Shown in pieces: positions 7,709 through 8,254 of a DNA stretch of 8,254 nt (positions within the stretch are counted from its first letter, which is position 1; each line of letters opens with the position of its first letter). Both the position numbers and the translations under genes were made by a program. The DNA is taken from assembly GCA_900548135.1 (NCBI GenBank), contig URJC01000097.1, positions 1 to 8,254 of the forward strand, given 5' to 3'. Origin of the DNA: an uncultured Odoribacter sp. GTDB taxonomy: Bacteria > Bacteroidota > Bacteroidia > Bacteroidales > Marinifilaceae. Below the pieces are notes generated by a model. It did not search any database and had not been told where the DNA came from. It was given only the letters and a program-made list of their open reading frames with translations.

Positions 7709-7743
7709 TGGTAAAAAGTAAAAGTTATATTTTACTTGTTCCA
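7709..7743. repeat. AT-rich inverted repeat in the leader of the AddB-like gene
   Basis: A perfect 8-bp core, AAGTAAAA (7716-7723) and TTTTACTT (7730-7737), is separated by GTTATA. The arms extend imperfectly to TGG (7709-7711) and CCA (7741-7743) with one gap. It lies 23-57 bp upstream of the nuclease start codon and just before the plus-strand promoter candidate. It could be an operator or a weak mRNA hairpin; AT-richness makes chance plausible. Confidence 0.35.
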
Positions 7744-7752
7744 TTTTGTTAT

Positions 7753-7760
7753 TATTTTTG
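7753..7760 (+). promoter_or_regulatory. Candidate -7 promoter box (TATTTTTG) reading toward the nitroreductase
   Basis: TATTTTTG fits TAnnTTTG on the plus strand, 52 bp before the small ORF and 138 bp before the nitroreductase ATG. A TTG at 7736-7738 lies upstream but is closer than the usual -33 spacing. In a T-rich region this match could be fortuitous. Confidence 0.4.
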
Positions 7761-7791
7761 TTAGTCCCTTCCTATTGGGCATGTACGTGGA

Positions 7792-7799
7792 CAAATTTA
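7792..7799 (-). promoter_or_regulatory. Candidate -7 promoter box (TAAATTTG) for the AddB-like nuclease
   Basis: On the minus strand 7799-7792 reads TAAATTTG, a full TAnnTTTG match, 105 bp upstream of the nuclease ATG. The -33 position is T-rich without a clean TTTG. Together with the plus-strand box at 7753-7760 it would place two promoters facing each other with overlapping leaders. Confidence 0.4.
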
Positions 7800-7811
7800 C
7801 GATATAAAAAT

Positions 7812-7907
7812 ATGGAAAATATAAAAAAATCAGAAATGTTGATTGTAGGAGGAGGGACAGAATTGACTCCGGATAATTGGAATTTAATAGTAATGCAATG
7901 GCTTTAA
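7812..7907 (+). CDS. Possible 31-residue small ORF overlapping the nitroreductase start
   Basis: ATG 7812 opens a 31-codon frame (MENIKKSEMLIVGGG...) ending in TAA at 7905-7907, ten bases past the first base of the nitroreductase ATG at 7898. The overlap would allow translational coupling. The peptide has no recognised family, membrane segment or attenuator-type run of one amino acid. It lies between a candidate promoter and the nitroreductase, in the position of a leader peptide. It is not recognised, and its coding status is uncertain given its length. Confidence 0.3.
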   Translation: MENIKKSEMLIVGGGTELTPDNWNLIVMQWL

Positions 7908-8254
7908 AGGATTTATTACTTAAAAACAGGAGTTACCGCCGTTTCTATCAGGAAGTAAAGATTCCGTTTGAAGAATTGAAAGAATTAGTTGGACTGACTT
8001 GTTTTTGTGCTTCAGGACGGAATGCTCAGCCGCTCAGGTATGCAATCGTTGACACCGAGGAGAAATGTGAGGTGGTATTTTCTCAATTGACTTGGGCTGG
8101 CTATTTAACGGAATGGTCTGGTCCGGAGGAAGGTGAACGGCCTGTGGCCTATCTGGTCCAATTGCTGGATACCAGGGTGGCAGAAAATTGTTTATGCGAT
8201 GATGGTATACAGGCACAGACGATCCTTTTAGGGGCTGTAGAAAAAGGATATGGC
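7898..8254 (+). CDS. Nitroreductase-family flavoprotein, N-terminal part (3' end outside window)
   Basis: The 119 codons visible run in frame to the window edge. Seen: the N-terminal FMN phosphate-binding pattern KNRSYRRF at residues 9-16, then ASGRNAQPLRYAIV at about 38-51, where nitroreductases have a Ser/Asn flavin-contact segment, and a WAGYL...GPEEGERP stretch at about 67-83. IQAQTILLGAVEKGYG at the end is the start of the conserved dimer-interface helix. Family knowledge: these FMN-dependent NAD(P)H oxidoreductases are homodimers of about 170-200 residues, so roughly two thirds is present. The physiological substrate is unknown. Start: an in-frame TAA at 7874-7876 leaves ATG 7898 as the only ATG, with TTG 7877 a poor alternative. 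It has no nearby Shine-Dalgarno sequence. It is divergent from the AddB-like gene. Confidence 0.9.
   Translation, partial: MALKDLLLKNRSYRRFYQEVKIPFEELKELVGLTCFCASGRNAQPLRYAIVDTEEKCEVVFSQLTWAGYLTEWSGPEEGERPVAYLVQLLDTRVAENCLCDDGIQAQTILLGAVEKGYG

Noticed and set aside
7847..7857. AGGAGGAGGGA as the ribosome-binding site of the nitroreductase
   Set aside because: It is 40 bp from the nitroreductase ATG, and an in-frame stop at 7874-7876 prevents a nearer upstream start in that frame.
8034..8216. 60-codon minus-strand frame inside the nitroreductase
   Set aside because: It is proline-rich and low in complexity, antisense to a recognised flavoprotein.

Overview
The window looks like chromosomal DNA of a gut-type Bacteroidales bacterium. 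Three things point there. The secreted O-GlcNAcase is very close to the Bacteroides thetaiotaomicron GH84 enzyme. Start sites lack Shine-Dalgarno sequences and several sit downstream of TAnnTTTG boxes, the Bacteroidetes -7 promoter element. The truncated sigma factor at the left edge has the short hydrophobic tail common in Bacteroidetes ECF sigma factors. The base composition (moderately AT-rich) and gene set would suit Odoribacter/Butyricimonas-type genera, but the genus is a guess.

Layout, left to right. Positions 1-135 are the 3' end of an ECF sigma factor gene (+). A GH84 beta-N-acetylglucosaminidase gene (167-2386, +) follows after 31 bp. A strong intrinsic terminator (2422-2461) closes this unit and abuts the promoter of a MATE-family efflux transporter (2485-3831, +). 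Convergent to it lies a patatin-like phospholipase (3946-4764, -), whose stop codon is buried in a 12-bp hairpin. Upstream of the patatin gene, on the same strand, is a large PD-(D/E)XK nuclease of the AddB type with an iron-sulfur cysteine signature (4876-7686, -). A 211-bp divergent intergenic region follows. It holds candidate promoters for both directions, an AT-rich inverted repeat and a 31-codon small ORF. The window ends inside a nitroreductase-family gene (7898-8254+, +).

The genes do not form one pathway. The sigma factor and the O-GlcNAcase may be co-transcribed, which fits host-glycan foraging. The MATE pump, patatin and nitroreductase are single housekeeping or accessory genes. 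The AddB-like nuclease would act in double-strand break processing with an AddA helicase-nuclease that is not in this window. No mobile element, CRISPR array, phage gene, tRNA or rRNA was seen, and no gap between genes exceeds about 210 bp. I see no convincing undescribed system. The points most worth checking are the near-identical 17-bp direct repeats flanking the GH84 gene, the fused terminator/promoter at 2422-2468, and the small ORF overlapping the nitroreductase start.
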